A stretch of DNA of 64,000 bases from Effrenium voratum (GCA_963377175.1 CAUJNA010000459.1:156154-220153); one strand, 5' to 3'; shown: positions 1 through 11,183, counted from the stretch's first letter. Numbers and translations are program-made. The notes: generated from the sequence alone by a model not told the origin.

Positions 1-226
1 ATACATACATACATACATACATTACATACATACATACATTACATTACATTACATTACATTACATTACATTACATTACATTACATTACATTACATTACATT
101 ACATTACATTACATTACATTACATTACATTACATTACATTACATTACATACATACATACATTACATTACATTACATTACATTAGATTACATTACATTACA
201 CATACATACATACATACATACATACA

Positions 227-257
<31 letters not shown>

Positions 258-380
258 CATACATACATACATACATTACATTACATTACATTACATTACA
301 TTACATTACATTACATTACATATACATTACATTACATTACATTCATTACATACATTACATAACATACATACATACATACA

Positions 381-411
<31 letters not shown>

Positions 412-819
412 CATACATACATACATACATACATACATACATACATACATACATACATACATACATACATACATACATACATACATACATACATACATAC
501 ATACATACATACATACATACATACATACATACATACATACATACATACATACATACATACATACATACATACATACATACATACATACATACATACATAC
601 ATACATACATACATACATACATACATACATACATACATACATACATACATACATACATACATACATACATACATACATACATACATACATACATACATAC
701 ATACATACATACATACATACATACATACATACATACACATACATACATACATACATACATACATACATACATACATACATACATACATACATACATACAT
801 ACATACATTACATACAACA

Positions 820-850
<31 letters not shown>

Positions 851-1109
851 CATACATACATACATACACATACATACATACATACATACATACATACATA
901 CATACATACATACATACATACATACATACATACATACATACATACATACATACATACATACATACATTACATACATACATTACATTACCATTACATTACA
1001 TTACATTACATTACATTACATTACATTACATTACATTACATTACATTACATTACATACATTACATTACATTACATTACATTACATTACATACATACATAC
1101 ATACATACA

Positions 1110-1140
<31 letters not shown>

Positions 1141-1322
1141 CATACATACATACATACATACATACATACATACATACATACATACATACATACATACATA
1201 CATACATACATACATACATACATACATACATACATACATACATACATACATACATACATACATACATACATACATACATACATACATACATACATACATA
1301 CATACATACATACATACATACA

Positions 1323-1353
<31 letters not shown>

Positions 1354-1505
1354 CATACATACATACATACATACATACATACATACATACATACATTACA
1401 TACATACATACATTACATTACATTACATTACATTACATTACATTACATTACATTACATTACATTACATTACAATACATACATACATACATACATACATAC
1501 ATACA

Positions 1506-1536
<31 letters not shown>

Positions 1537-2110
1537 CATACATACATTACATTACATTACATTACATTACATTACATTACATTACATTACATTACATTAC
1601 ATTACATTACATTACATTACATTACATTACATTATTACATTACATTACATTACATTACATTACATTACATTACATTACATTACATACATACATACATTAC
1701 GTACGTACGTACATACATACATACATGCATACATACATACACTACATACATACATACACTACATACATACATACATGCATACATACTTACATTACATTAC
1801 ATTACATTACATTACTTTACATTACATTACATTACATTACAATTACATTACATTACATTACATACATACATACATTGCATACATACATTACATACATACA
1901 TACACACATACACACACATACAGTACATTACAGTACAGTACAGTACATAACATTGCATTGCATTGCAACACATTACACTACATACATGCATACATACATA
2001 GACACGCACATGCATACTCACACACACACACACACACGCATACATACATACAAACATGCCATTACATTACATTACATTACATCTTATTACATTTCATTAC
2101 ACTACATTGC
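1..2110. repeat. ACAT / ACATT microsatellite array
   Basis: Nearly the whole stretch is built from two interleaved units, the tetramer ACAT and the pentamer ACATT, in alternating blocks. Long pure ACAT blocks lie at about 370-970 and 1085-1400. Long pure ACATT blocks lie at about 40-150, 985-1080, 1415-1470 and 1545-1690. From about 1700 the array degenerates (GTAC, ACAC and CAGTA variants) and fades out near 2110. The open frames across it, in all phases, are artefacts of the repeat. The array is cut by the window edge, so its full length is unknown. Confidence 0.97.
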
Positions 2111-3311
2111 ACTCCATTGCAGTGGCGTATATATATATATACACACAGTTACATTCAGGCTCAAATATGTGTGCATACGCGTTCAACAGCTAGCTTTACA
2201 AACATGGACGTACAGCACTGTCATTTATGCCAGTGTGTAGAACCTCTACACAAATTTGCAGAACGGGCTTGGGCGCTGCTTACGCGCTCTCGGCATCCAT
2301 TCGATTGCATGAAACGGGCCATGCAAGCCGGGCATCTATTGGCGAAAGCAAAAATGAGGGAAACTCGTGTTGAGACATGTGACTGTGTATCTAAATGAGG
2401 AACCACTCCGCTCAAACTACCCCTTTGAATGGGACACCTTTCTATGCTGTGGCATATACTCATTGCATGCAAGCTTGAGGATCCAGGGGCACTTATCAAG
2501 CACGCAGTTCTCTCCTGGTCCGAATCCGGGCTCCGCGTCTCCTCGTCCTGCCAAATCCGAGTCTGCTTAGGTCCATACTCCAAGAGGTTCATTGGTGAGG
2601 TGGCTGGATCACAGTTCACCCTGAACTGAGAAATGCACAAACGAGCCAAGACAGCAACCTGCATCAGGGGTGAATTTGGTCAGAATCTTTATGGTTGTGT
2701 GAACTCTTTAAAGAGCTAGCCCCGAGGCAAAGGTGTCTTTTGATCGTGGCGCAGATCACAAAGCTTGGCCGCATCTGGGGTGCACAAAGAAGCAGATTTT
2801 CAGATTCGGCTTCATACAGCGCTACAACATAAAACTGCTTTGGAAGAATTTTGGCTGTCTGAACTCCCAGAAAGGGTTCACCCCAACCCCCCAGGTCAGG
2901 AAGTGGTCCTTTGACCACTCCGTCCCACCACATTCCCAAAATGGACCCCCCGTTGGGTTGGTACGAGGCTAAGGCATCCAAAAGGAAGCCGCTGCCATTT
3001 GGCCATGGGTCAAAATCCCGAACCAGTGAACATCCCAAAAATACAAAAATAGGTTCTAAAATGGGTGGTGCACCTACGACAAGAGTCGACGTCCCGGTCC
3101 GACAGCTCCTCGAAGTCCTCCTTCGCCTCGCGCGCCGCGACTTGGCCTCGGCTTCTAGAGACAATCCGAAGCGGGCGAGAAGTTTCTCGGGCCCTTTAAA
3201 GGGGGGCACCACAAGGGTGAGTTCAACAGTGCTTCAGCTATATAGGTGAGCGTGAGCGTGTGCGCGCTGAACTGAAAGGAAAGCGAGCATTTTGGGGGTC
3301 CTCTATTGTGA
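2111..3311. other. Non-repetitive stretch, no supported gene
   Basis: This is mixed-composition DNA between the ACAT array and the CA tract. A plus-strand open segment at about 2199-2398 encodes a short Cys-containing peptide (HCHLCQC near its start, then an Arg/Lys-rich helix-like stretch) and could be an exon, but nothing identifies it. The overlapping frames at 2664-3249 show no domain. I see no promoter, RNA gene or repeat here. Confidence 0.4.
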
Positions 3312-3321
3312 CCCACACACA

Positions 3322-3356
<35 letters not shown>
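3312..3356. repeat. (CA)n tract at the left end of the Penelope-like element
   Basis: This is an almost pure CA run of about 45 bp that merges into the first bases of the 292-bp repeat. Together with the CA run at 11476-11547 it brackets the mobile element. The simplest reading is that the element inserted into a (CA)n microsatellite. Confidence 0.9.
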
Positions 3357-3358
<2 letters not shown>

Positions 3359-3642
3359 ATCTCGAGAGGCTTCACTAGCCGAGATGCAAAACGCAGTCAG
3401 TAAAAATGCTTGAATGCAAATGCAAATCAACAGGTCACAACATCGACACCGAACAGGAAGCAACAGCGACAAACAGAAACCGCAAAAAGAATCAGGAAAG
3501 AGGGTCAGGAAATAGGCAGGTACGCCGGATTGATCAGATCCGGTATCCACCGAAATGCCGTAGCTTCATTGGACTGGATAGGCAAATCGGCTCCAGTCCC
3601 CCTGCAATGTGGAATTTCCGTCCGTGCTCCAGGACGCTTCAC
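3351..3642 (-). repeat. Terminal direct repeat (pseudo-LTR), 3' copy
   Basis: This 292-bp segment runs from ACACACTTATCTCGAG to CCAGGACGCTTCAC. It is repeated at 11184-11475 with a constant offset of 7833 and no difference that I could see. It starts 28 bp beyond the stop of the Myb-like frame. Its outer end fuses with the CA tract and its inner end carries a short CACACAC remnant, as expected if both junctions formed on CA-rich DNA. Confidence 0.92.
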
Positions 3643-3669
3643 ACACACGGAGCCCCAACTGGGGCGACA

Positions 3670-4207
3670 TCACTTGTGCAAGGCCCATTGAGTCTTGCAA
3701 GCATCAATTGTGCGAGAAAGTCTTGTGGCGATGACTGACCACACATACTTGGCTTTGGAATTGGTCTTAAGGGAACGGAGGAGTTCAATCTCTCCCTCAG
3801 TCCAAGGCTGCGAGGCTTCAGGTTCGGCCTCAGTAGAGGCATCAGTCCTGGTCGATGTGGTAGCTTCGCTTGGTCCACGAGCAGGTTTTGGATGCCGTAG
3901 ATCGTGAGGAGACCAAATCACGTGCGCGGCGAGCTCCTTTTTCGCCGGGAGAAGACGAAGGAGGGGTGGGCGGAGCCCAATGATCAGGGAATTGTTCGTC
4001 ATGATCAGTGGGAAGGTGTTCATCTGGAGCATCAGGAGGTGGCTCAAAGAGGTCCTCAATGGCGGGGTTGAGCGTGGCCTCCGGTGCCAAATCAGGTTCG
4101 GCAGTCGGACTCTCAGTGAACTCGCGGATGGTGGCGATGCCTTGTTGGGCAATGCCAAGGATGAGTTCGAAGTCTTGGAGCAGCTGGCGTGCTGTGTTGG
4201 TATCCAT
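3670..4207 (-). CDS. Small acidic protein with Myb/SANT-like C-terminus (Penelope-like ORF4)
   Basis: A likely start is ATG 4207 (MDTNTARQLLQDFEL), inside the last 95 nt of the RT frame. This frame encodes an acidic, Pro-rich N-terminal part and runs to 3842. The C-terminal Myb/SANT-like motif (QPWTEGEIELLRSLK, then WSVIATRLSRTIDACKTQW) sits in a neighbouring frame, open from 4215 to 3670. The two probably belong to one protein with a one-base frame change near 3,930-3,980. The three spaced aromatic/bulky positions and the helix spacing fit a single Myb repeat, which would bind DNA or chromatin. Its role in the element (targeting, packaging) is unknown. The stop lies 28 bp before the terminal repeat. 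Confidence 0.55.
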
Positions 4208-7019
4208 GCTCGCAACGGATTTTGGTCAAACAGTCAAACAGCTGCGGCACGAAAATCAGGTCAAATCTGTCAGGGTGCAAAGGCAGAGAAGAAAACCAGT
4301 GTGGTTTCGCAAAGGACGGTTTTTCTTCTCTTTGTAAGGTGAAACCGTGTTGGAGGTACAACCTCTTCAACATTGCAAGATCCTGATCTCGCTGAAATTC
4401 AGGAAAGGAAACTCGGCTGATCAGCGTGCGTCTGGAATAATATCCAGATTCCTTATGTATCATTGGTGCGGCTGACTTGACGGAGAGCATGTTGTGCTTC
4501 TCATGCGAGGGAATGAAGGAGATGGTGCTGCTTGTGAGGTTCAGTCGGAACCCCAAGAAGTCCAGGGCGGCTTCTGTTTCCAGGAAGATGTCTCCTCCAT
4601 AGAAGTGTTCGTCGCACAGTATGTTGGCTGCCGGAGTCGAGAGCCACCTGGGGGTTGCGATCACGAGTCTGTTGTCCACGTAGCGGAGCAGGAGAGTATC
4701 TTCAACGGAGCGAAGTCCCGATGTGGTGTGAGTGTTGGTCCAACATTGTTCGGCGACCGCGATCACCATCAAACAGAGAGCTGGGGACGCGGGGGATCCC
4801 ATCGGTGCCCCACGTGTTTGCCTGAATGAACGAAGGCCGACAGAGAAGATCTGCATGTCAAGGGTGGCCTGAATGATCTCGGGGATGTCGTCGAGCCACA
4901 GGGTGCGTTGTGTGGGTTTGTGTCGGCGACGGCGTCCGTTGTAGACGCGGGTGATGGCAGAGGTGTCAAGTGTGTCCACTGTGAGGTGTGTGGTAGAGGA
5001 GTGTGGTTGTCGTTGTCGGTACCAGGTTAGCAGTAGTCGCCAGGCTGCTAAGAAGCGGTCTTTGTCGATGGAGGTGAAAAAACCGGAAAGGTCCTGGTTT
5101 CGGTAGTCCAAATGGGTGTGGCCGAGGCTTAGAAACTCGTGCAAGGACCGCATGAGTTCAAAGAGGTCGCCACCTGAAAACGCGTCAGGGCAAGCCGTGG
5201 CCACCATGCTGTGGAGGAGCTTGGCGAGAGCGTCGAGCATGGGTCGGAAGAAGGCGCCAATGAAACTGATGATGGGTCGGGCAGTGGTCCAGTTCTTCTT
5301 CCTCTTCGGGAGGATGTAGGCGTTGGCTGGCCTTCCGAATCCGGTCACGGCCCAAGGATAGCGGCCGCGGAATCTGGTGACAATGGTTTCTCGTAGTCGT
5401 TGGTGGATCTCAATGGCAGGGACCGGCAGAGGGGCGAAGATGGCAGGGTCCGCAAAAGTGGCTTCCAACATCTTGCCGTAGAGAACGGGACAATAGATCA
5501 TGAGTCGGGAGTCCGCATGGTCTTCGCAATGGCGGACAAGGGGTTCCAGGGTATGCAGAGCCCGTTGGACGTGGGCGTGAAGAAAGTACTGTGATGTGTG
5601 TGAAAGGTGGAGGTCGAAATGGAATTCGACAATAGTAGTGAGGGTTGATGGGTCGAGCGCGGGTAGGTTGTTGGTCCTGGCCCAGTGTTGAAATGCCTGG
5701 GTCAGGCGACTCATCAAGACCCCTCGTGGAGGAAAGAAGGAGTTGCGCATCGATCCGGATAGCATGTGGGCAGTGTCGGAGTCGAACAGCTCATGGGTGT
5801 CTGCACCGGAGAAAAGAAGGTGTCCGTCATGCTTCGGGAGGGATGGGTGTTGTTGGGCGAGGTCGGTGCATGTGCAGGTTGTTTCACCGAGACTCCAGGT
5901 TTTTGCTGCCTGGAGATGTGAGAACAAGGCACTGGAGAGTCTCCGATGTGCCTTGAAGACAATGCGTGGTTGTGCCATGTGAAACGGTAAAGCGCTGCGA
6001 GTGGTAGATCGAATAAACCCGCGAAGTTGGGTTAAAAGCAGGGATCGGAAAGAAGGATGGGCGAGGAATGGTGCAAGCATCGGTCTGGAGGGGCCAGGTG
6101 GAATGAGGCCCCGGAATCGTAAACTGGATCGAATGGCGGACAGGCATGCCTGGTGGTGTGGTTCAGGCAGGTGCGTGGCTATGCGATGAAGGACATAGAG
6201 AGCGGCGGGTGGGAAGTCTCTGCTCCGTATGTAACGGATGGCATCAAATCGTCGTAGAGTGTTGCTGCCAAGATCGCCCAAAAATCGCCACAAATCTAGG
6301 CGGTTGTTCATGCGCTTGGCCAGGAAGGCCTGTTGTAGGGCGATGGGTAGTCGTAGTCGGCGGCGTTTTCGCCAGATGGTGGCGAAGCCCATGTGCCGGG
6401 ATTGGGAGAAGTCCAATTGGCGTGTGAAGCCCGTGCGTGGCCGGAAATGTCTCTCGATGAAGCCAAAATTGAGAGACGGTTGCAGTTCCTGGATGTAGAA
6501 CTGTTCAGTGGCAAATAGGTCCGTTGCTGGAACGGCAGTGTGAATGGGCACCGAGGTGTAGTGGTGGAAAATGTCAAAATGTGCCCACCACCGGACTGCT
6601 AGTTCGGCATTGACCAGATGATGTCGCTGAACTTGGAGTAGTTTGCGAAGTCGGCTGTGGTCCCGTGCCATGAGGGAGGTGCGAGTGGCTCCGAGGTAGA
6701 AAAAGGTCTGCCACTTTGGATGGCTGGTGAATCTCAGATAAACCGCTGAAGGGACAAGCTGAGAAGAGAAATCGGAAGCAGGGTTGTCCAGGCCAAGTCG
6801 AGTAAGCAGGGCTTTCAGTCTGCCGGAACCACAGGAGAGATGGCAGACGTCAAGTAGCTGAAGCTGTGCGAGTAGCCAGGAGCAAAAATGACGTGCGGTG
6901 ACGTCATCGGTTGGGAAGAACCGAAGAGTGAAACGGAGGACAGTGAGAAATTGGCAGCAGTGGTGTTGCCAAAATTTGTGCTGCCTGGCTGTGCGTCGTT
7001 GTCGGTGTGCTGTTGAGAG
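4113..7019 (-). CDS. GIY-YIG endonuclease plus reverse transcriptase (Penelope-like ORF3)
   Basis: The enzyme should nick target DNA and copy the element RNA. Read from directly after the TGA at 7020-7022, the frame is open throughout. A degenerate GIY-YIG pair is visible: AVYL at about 6735-6746 and FYLG at 6690-6701, then an Arg-rich helix, and the family's late acidic motif ATEQFYIQELQPSLN with Glu at residue 56 counted from ATG 6671. The RT core follows: the RPIISFIGAFFRPML fingers, motif A (QDLSGFFTSID, about 5065-5097), motif B (GAPMGSPASPALC, about 4791-4811) and motif C RYVDN at 4671-4685, with Asn where the second catalytic Asp normally sits. The first ATG (6671) lies inside the GIY-YIG domain, so translation probably begins upstream. 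The last 95 nt overlap ORF4. Confidence 0.85.
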   Translation of the reverse strand, partial: LSTAHRQRRTARQHKFWQHHCCQFLTVLRFTLRFFPTDDVTARHFCSWLLAQLQLLDVCHLSCGSGRLKALLTRLGLDNPASDFSSQLVPSAVYLRFTSHPKWQTFFYLGATRTSLMARDHSRLRKLLQVQRHHLVNAELAVRWWAHFDIFHHYTSVPIHTAVPATDLFATEQFYIQELQPSLNFGFIERHFRPRTGFTRQLDFSQSRHMGFATIWRKRRRLRLPIALQQAFLAKRMNNRLDLWRFLGDLGSNTLRRFDAIRYIRSRDFPPAALYVLHRIATHLPEPHHQACLSAIRSSLRFRGLIPPGPSRPMLAPFLAHPSFRSLLLTQLRGFIRSTTRSALPFHMAQPRIVFKAHRRLSSALFSHLQAAKTWSLGETTCTCTDLAQQHPSLPKHDGHLLFSGADTHELFDSDTAHMLSGSMRNSFFPPRGVLMSRLTQAFQHWARTNNLPALDPSTLTTIVEFHFDLHLSHTSQYFLHAHVQRALHTLEPLVRHCEDHADSRLMIYCPVLYGKMLEATFADPAIFAPLPVPAIEIHQRLRETIVTRFRGRYPWAVTGFGRPANAYILPKRKKNWTTARPIISFIGAFFRPMLDALAKLLHSMVATACPDAFSGGDLFELMRSLHEFLSLGHTHLDYRNQDLSGFFTSIDKDRFLAAWRLLLTWYRQRQPHSSTTHLTVDTLDTSAITRVYNGRRRRHKPTQRTLWLDDIPEIIQATLDMQIFSVGLRSFRQTRGAPMGSPASPALCLMVIAVAEQCWTNTHTTSGLRSVEDTLLLRYVDNRLVIATPRWLSTPAANILCDEHFYGGDIFLETEAALDFLGFRLNLTSSTISFIPSHEKHNMLSVKSAAPMIHKESGYYSRRTLISRVSFPEFQRDQDLAMLKRLYLQHGFTLQREEKPSFAKPHWFSSLPLHPDRFDLIFVPQLFDCLTKIRCEHGYQHSTPAAPRLRTHPWHCPTRHRHHPRVH

Positions 7020-8621
7020 TCACTGGTAGAAGTGACTCGCAGCGGCCAGGATGCGGCCCAAGGCCGATGACCCCAGTTTTGATAGGGTTCGCACCGGGAT
7101 GCCCCATAGCACAGCGGCTCGTTCGAGTTGGGCTCTGGTGTCGGAGTCCAGTGTGGTTGCCCATTTTGCGCAGTCGTTGGACCAGCTTTTTAGGACTTGC
7201 TTGCTCTCTTTGCTGGTTTTCTGGGAGGTGATCCATCGCTGGACTTTGGTGTCGGAAAGGTCGGGTGGGAAGTTGTTGGTGAGCCATTGGCAAGCGTGGG
7301 GAGGTGGTTGGAGCAAGTCGCGGGGCTCCTTCCAAGTGGGTGGGGAGGGGGGATGGGGAGGGGTCGGGGTGCCGCCGTGGGTGGAGGGGTCATGAGGGTT
7401 GCCGCCGAGGGTGGGGGGAGCCGGGGGGGGTTGGGAGTCGTCTGCAATGCGAGTGGGCAGGGGTAGGGCGGGGGATCCGTCCTGCGGTGATGCGTCAAGT
7501 GTAGTCAACCGTGGTCGCTTCATGCCGAAGTCCAGGAGGGAGGCCTGAGATGGATCGGCTGGGCGTTTGTTGGATGAGGTGGGTGTGGGGGGGAGAGGGG
7601 GGGATGAAGCCTGCTGGGCGAGTTGGTTGTGTGCGTCAGCAAGCTGTTGCTGAAGCTGGAGTATGGTGGCCGCGGAGGCCGGATCGGCCGTAGTGGTGGG
7701 TCGGAGGGAGATGAGGAAGTCGAAGATCTTGTTGGTGAGTAGCTTCATGGCTGCTGGTTTGGTGGTCGAGGCGCCCTCCTGCGTGGCTACATGGAGGGCG
7801 AGGGCGTCCAGGTCGAGGTGCCGTTGTCGGATTTGGCTGAGTAGTCCAGCAGCAAACACTGATTCCGGCATCGACTTTGCGACAACGATGCGGACTTCGC
7901 CTCCGTGGGCGAGGTGACGCAACCACCAACTGTTCCACTGTTCGTGCATGAGGTGGAGGAGGGGGACGCGAGCGATGTCTTGTCCCTCGATGCCCATTTG
8001 CCGAGTAAACGCGGTGTGCGTTATGACCTTGGGCAGGTCGTACCCCGCGACGCGGGTGGTGTCGTAGTGATCGTCGCCAGGGTTGAACTCGGCTGGTGTT
8101 GGGACTGAGTGGACGGGTCGAAGTGCCGGGGGAGGTTTGGTTTGCGAGGCGGTGGAGGGGGAGGGGGAAGGTGGAGGGCGGGTGAAGTTGCCGGGGGGAG
8201 GGGGGGGAAAGGGGTTGCCGCCGGGAGGGGGGGGGAGAGAGCCGCCAAAGGAGGGAGGACGAGGGCCGGGGTGTGGTGGGAAATGGGGACTAGGTTGGCC
8301 GTAGGTCTGACAGGGAGTCGGATGTGTAGTTGGCGGTGTCCATGTCGTGGAAGAGCATCCGTAGGAAGGTCCGGACAGGGCCCCGCACGGGTTTCCGGCC
8401 ATGTTGTTGCCGTACATGATGCCGTGATGATGGGATGCCGTGGGCGAAGGCTGCGGTGGTAAGTTTTGCCTTTGGAGCATCGGAACCAAACCTCGAGGGG
8501 GTTGGAAAGCCATGCGAAAAACACGGGGGAAAAGGAAAGTTCGAACCAAAAAGCTGGTGAGCGGAATCAAGCGGGTAAGGTCACAAGGCGAGAAAACGGT
8601 CGCAGAAAGGCAGAACAGCAA
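7020..8621 (-). CDS. Penelope-like element ORF2, proline-rich protein
   Basis: This is an open frame of 533 codons. The internal ATG at 8513 (MAFQPPRG) is a better start than the first ATG, because the upstream part is hydrophobic and unlike the rest. The N-terminal third is Pro/Gly-rich with PPPPPGN-type runs. The middle (about residues 190-340) looks globular, with HEQWNSWWLRHLAHGGEV and a Gln-rich helix (QLQQQLADAHNQL). A second Pro/Thr linker is followed by a helical C-terminus (SDTKVQRWITSQKTSKESK). The frame ends in a single TGA at 7020-7022. The same reading frame then stays open into the GIY-YIG/RT protein, so ORF2 may be the N-terminal part of a read-through polyprotein. I do not recognise a named family. 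Confidence 0.65.
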   Translation of the reverse strand: MLFCLSATVFSPCDLTRLIPLTSFLVRTFLFPRVFRMAFQPPRGLVPMLQRQNLPPQPSPTASHHHGIMYGNNMAGNPCGALSGPSYGCSSTTWTPPTTHPTPCQTYGQPSPHFPPHPGPRPPSFGGSLPPPPGGNPFPPPPPGNFTRPPPSPSPSTASQTKPPPALRPVHSVPTPAEFNPGDDHYDTTRVAGYDLPKVITHTAFTRQMGIEGQDIARVPLLHLMHEQWNSWWLRHLAHGGEVRIVVAKSMPESVFAAGLLSQIRQRHLDLDALALHVATQEGASTTKPAAMKLLTNKIFDFLISLRPTTTADPASAATILQLQQQLADAHNQLAQQASSPPLPPTPTSSNKRPADPSQASLLDFGMKRPRLTTLDASPQDGSPALPLPTRIADDSQPPPAPPTLGGNPHDPSTHGGTPTPPHPPSPPTWKEPRDLLQPPPHACQWLTNNFPPDLSDTKVQRWITSQKTSKESKQVLKSWSNDCAKWATTLDSDTRAQLERAAVLWGIPVRTLSKLGSSALGRILAAASHFYQ

Positions 8622-8697
8622 AGCAAAGAAAAAAGGCGATCAAACAGTGCACCAATTCTTTTCCTGGTTGGGTGGAAGATGGTACACTTGCGCCCCG

Positions 8698-10625
8698 CTA
8701 AGCCGGGCGCTGCAGCGCGATGCCTCTCAGCATCGCAAACTTGGAGTGAAGGCACCACTTTTTGCCTCGGCGGCATGCGAAGTGGCGCCGCACGTTGTGT
8801 TGATCCTCGTGGCTTCCCCCGGATTCGAGGATTTTGTGCTGATTGATGGAGCGTAGTTCCCCAAAAGCGATGGCGCCGAGTTGAGACTTTCCGATTGTAA
8901 AGTTCTGCAAGAGCTGGCCGAGCGTGTCGGGCGTGCATGCCGTGGGGGTGGCCTGAGCGTAGCATCCAAAGCTCGGGTAGTCATGGTTCTCGGGCCTCCA
9001 AGCAGCGGGTCGGATCATGTTCTCATGGCACATGCGGCGCGCTCGATCCGGGGTGGTGCCGTGCACATACATGACAGCGTGATGGGAGGCCGTGCCGGAT
9101 CCAGCTTCCGGGTCTCCGCCAGCAACTGGCCAAGGATGAGGTCGGGGAAACCAAGTGGTTGCGAACACCATGCCGTGTGATTCCCGTCCCAAGAGGTGGT
9201 AGAAGCTGGGATCGAACGGTATGGGATCATCCGTGTCCATGGTTCGCAGTTCCCAGCATTCCGCGAGGAGATCGGCATGTGAAGGTGGCAAGGCAGGGTC
9301 CAGGTCCATCAAAATGGCCTTAGTCTGTTCCATCCTGGAGATGTCCAAGGCTGGAAGCGGGTCCAGCTCCCCCAACTCCCTAGGCGTGGGAACTCGCAGC
9401 GGGTCAGTCTTGGCCGTGTCCATGACGTTTCTCCATAGATCAAGCCACCGGTTGTCGGAAGTGGTGGTGGCGTTGATGTCCGCCTCCGATGGAGGGGGAT
9501 CCAAATCACCGGTGTTGTCGGAGGGGGGTTGGGGAGGGTGAGGAGTAGCCGGCGTGGGTCGGGGAGGGGGAGGGGGAGTGGAAGTGAAGGCCGCCGCAGG
9601 TGCTGGGTGAGGGGGCAAGCTAGTGTTGTGGTGGCCGGTGCGGGAAGTGGGGTGGGGTTGCTGCCCATGGTGCTGCAGTGACCAGGACGATCGTTTGTCC
9701 TGGTTGTTTCGGTGGCCGGTGTGGCTGGCGCCATGGTGGTGCATGTCCCAGCGGTTTTTGTTCTGTGGTGGGTATCCCCACGATTGGTTCCGCCAGTGTG
9801 AGGAGGACCATTGAGACTTGTTGGGATCCTTCCCGGAAGTGCGCCAGGAGTCCTTCCCGGAAGTGCGCCAGGAGGTGGAATCATGAGTAGTGTGAGTGGG
9901 TCGGTGCGAAGTCGTGGCACTGGGTGCAGGGGAGTGTCGATGGTGGGACCTGTGTCGGGGGGAGCGGGAGCGGAGGGAGACAGTGGAGTGGTGTGCACGT
10001 CGGGAGTGGTGGAGTGTCGGGAAAGGGAACGTGACCTGCTGTAGCTGCGGGATCGTCGGGTGTCGTGTCGTCGGTGCGACTTGTTGTGCCTGCGATGGTG
10101 GCTGGTGTGGGAGTGGGAGTGTCGGTGCTGCCTGTGGCGGGAACGGGATCTGCGAGAGTGGGGATGGTGCCGAGTGTCCGGGGGAGGGTGGTTGGTTGAG
10201 GAGGTAGCGGCAGGAGCCGCAGCGGCAGCTTCGGGCGCGCGCGCCGGCTGAGGCTCGGGCAGTGAAGATGGCATGCTGCTCTGAGTCATGAAAGGCATGA
10301 TGGTGCCAGGTGCCAAGTTGCCGTAATTGGGAGGGCCACCGTAGGGCATCATGGCCATCGGGTTGCCAAAATTCGAGAGGCCGCCGTAGGGCATCATGGG
10401 GAAAGGTGTGAAGGATGCCGTCTGCGAGTTGGGCGACGGTACAAGGTTCATGGGCTGCGTCATCTGGGATGACAGCTGCAAGTTCGGTCCACAATTGCCT
10501 GGTGAGCCGGACGCGGTGCCGGTCGCAATGCTGTGCAGGAGCGAATGCATCATGTCATAGAGCTGGTGTCCAGCCATCTCGCAAGGGAGAGAGAAGGTTG
10601 GAAAGGGGTGAAAACAAAACCACAC
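8698..10625 (-). CDS. Penelope-like element ORF1, RS-rich protein (frame change inside)
   Basis: There are two overlapping frames. The first (10625 to 9309) has a likely start at ATG 10577 (MAGHQLYDMMHS), a Met/Pro/Gly-rich part with MMPYGG twice, then an Arg/Ser/His-rich domain (RRSRSRHR, RSRSYSRSRS). The second (10494 to 8698) continues the RS-like composition (RSRSPRHRSHHRH), carries a tandem 24-bp repeat encoding WRTSGKDS, Trp/Asn/Gln-rich sequence, a Pro-rich linker and a normal-looking globular C-terminus. The natural product seems to switch from the first frame to the second somewhere between about 9,900 and 10,050. This may be an indel, an assembly error, an intron or a programmed shift. 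The RS domain suggests RNA binding or splicing-factor contact. No homologue was recognised. Confidence 0.6.
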
Positions 10626-11183
10626 CTGCAGCAGAAAAGCGTCAAAGGTGCAAATGCATGCGAGCCAACTTCAACCTGCGAATCGAAACCAAACAGAGGG
10701 AATTCCACCAGGGGACCGCCAAAACCCCGCGGCAACGGCAAAAGTTTTCACAGAAATGCATGCGAGCACACAGGGGTTCTCAGAGGTGCCTGTCAAGTGG
10801 CCTCATGAAAGTGCCTCATGTGGCTATGCCGATGAATCTGAACTGAACTCATCCGAGACGAAAGCTTCCATGAACGCTACGAATTGCAGAGTTGGTGTAT
10901 GACCAACTCGTCACTGGCGCATGAAGCTTAGGAGCCTGAAACCTCGTGGGTGCAGCCTTGCTTCAAAGGCAGGCAGTGCAGGCAGTGCAGGCGCATGAAA
11001 CCAGCAGAGCACCAGTAGGGTGCGGAATACCTTAAGACCTCAAGCTGCAGCCTTGATCGTGGTCAAACGCGCTGAACTGAACTGCAGCTTGAACTTGAAC
11101 ACTTGAACGGTCTTCCCCTCGCAGGGGGCTCCCGCATATGGCGAGTCCAGCCCACAGCGCCATGTCGGACAGGCCGTGGGTAA
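10626..11183 (-). other. 5' leader of the Penelope-like element, no ORF
   Basis: This lies between the 5' terminal repeat and ORF1 in the element's orientation. No long frame or domain is present. A short direct repeat (GGCAGTGCA, three times) occurs near 10,970-10,990. It presumably acts as an untranslated leader. Confidence 0.5.

Noticed and set aside
332..1405. Met-Tyr-Val-Cys repeat proteins on the minus strand
   Set aside because: Translation of the ACAT microsatellite; open in several phases and with no non-repeat part.
3351..3642. Hammerhead ribozyme in the Penelope-like terminal repeat
   Set aside because: I looked for CTGANGA...GAAA on both strands and found only CTGATCA without the conserved G; not supported by eye.
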